The notes under the pieces were generated by a model, which did not search any database, had not been told where the DNA came from, and was given only the letters and a program-made list of their open reading frames with translations. A program made the translations under genes and the position numbers. Source: Campanula takesimana (Eukaryota; Streptophyta; Magnoliopsida; Asterales; Campanulaceae). Taken from it: a stretch of 64,000 bases of DNA. This document shows positions 63,639 through 64,000 of the stretch, piece after piece (within the stretch, counting starts at the first letter, position 1; each line of letters begins with the position of its first letter). The stretch is taken from NCBI GenBank assembly GCA_026119855.1, contig JAOWBW010000044.1, positions 744,001 to 808,000 on the forward strand, given 5' to 3'.

Positions 63639-64000
63639 TGATTCGCTCGCTGAAATTACCTATTACTTGGCTCCATATGACTGTAAAAGAGCAACCATGA
63701 AGAACTTTATCCTCCCCTGTCATGAATGAACGGAAAATATTCTCTATAACTTCATCATTGTTGCCATAGGAGTTCTTTTTTGAAAAAATAATAATATTTA
63801 TCCTACTGCAATAATGTGAGTCAAGAGAAATTTGACTCAAATTTCATAATATCAGCATCAACGCCACAATGTAAACTTTCATAAAGTTCCCAAGTTAAAT
63901 AGTTGGCCTCCTATGTGATTCTTTTGGATTTACACAGACTTCTCTTGTATTATTGATTTGAGTGAAAAGAAAGCTTTATATTTTCACTGGGTAATTCATA
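63639..64000. other. Terminal sequence, nothing assigned
   Basis: AT-rich; no ORF, RNA or repeat supported. Whether it is still inside intron 2 is unknown. Confidence 0.3.

Overview
This is nuclear DNA of a flowering plant, probably a eudicot. It is AT-rich and built almost entirely of nested LTR retrotransposons (Ty3/gypsy Tat-, Athila- and chromovirus-like, plus Ty1/copia), with smaller pieces of Mutator-like and LINE elements and several MITEs. I recognise one conserved host gene: a plus-strand Golgi-type alpha-1,4-glycosyltransferase (same family as Arabidopsis At4g19900). Its first two exons lie at 43783-45152 and 46295-46444, and its downstream intron is swollen by transposons. The species cannot be named from the sequence.

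Layout. 1-4040: right part of a minus-strand, internally deleted Tat element (D) with a miniature gag and a tRNA-Arg primer site, inserted in a broken plant-mobile-domain (PMD) gene (4041-5408). About 5847-15637: a second, decayed Tat element (C), minus strand, carrying an antisense DUF7745-like gene. 15638-18269 and 25587-26844: a decayed copia element (A), split by a complete Athila-type element (B, 18270-25581) whose right LTR holds a copia-type solo LTR (23932-25420). 28080-35711: fossils of Athila integrase, a 2.2 kb solo LTR, Mutator-like transposase and LINE RNase H. 35712-39716: a 4.0 kb solo LTR. 40300-41461: a copia-like LTR remnant. 42361-43663: a MITE-rich promoter region, then the host gene. 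Its second intron carries a Mutator-like MITE (46807-47111), a 1.7 kb mini-retrotransposon (F, 48674-50416) and an 11.7 kb Tat element (E, 50694-62382) with CCACC target-site duplications. No convincing third exon is seen before the window ends.

The most interesting material lies inside the retroelements. (1) Tat elements C, D and E share, downstream of pol, hairpins whose stems covary and whose wobble pairs exist only in element-sense RNA; one of these motifs also occurs in an Athila-type element. (2) At least six unrelated LTR families carry clusters of two to four short GC-rich imperfect palindromes. (3) Elements C and E each carry a different antisense gene, with a TATA box about 90 bp before the ATG just after such a cluster, which suggests a reusable antisense cargo cassette. 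(4) The gag-side leaders of D/E and C hold long inverted repeats enclosing small hairpins.

All coordinates, target-site duplications and motif comparisons were made by eye. Family and lineage names rest on remembered motifs, not on database searches.
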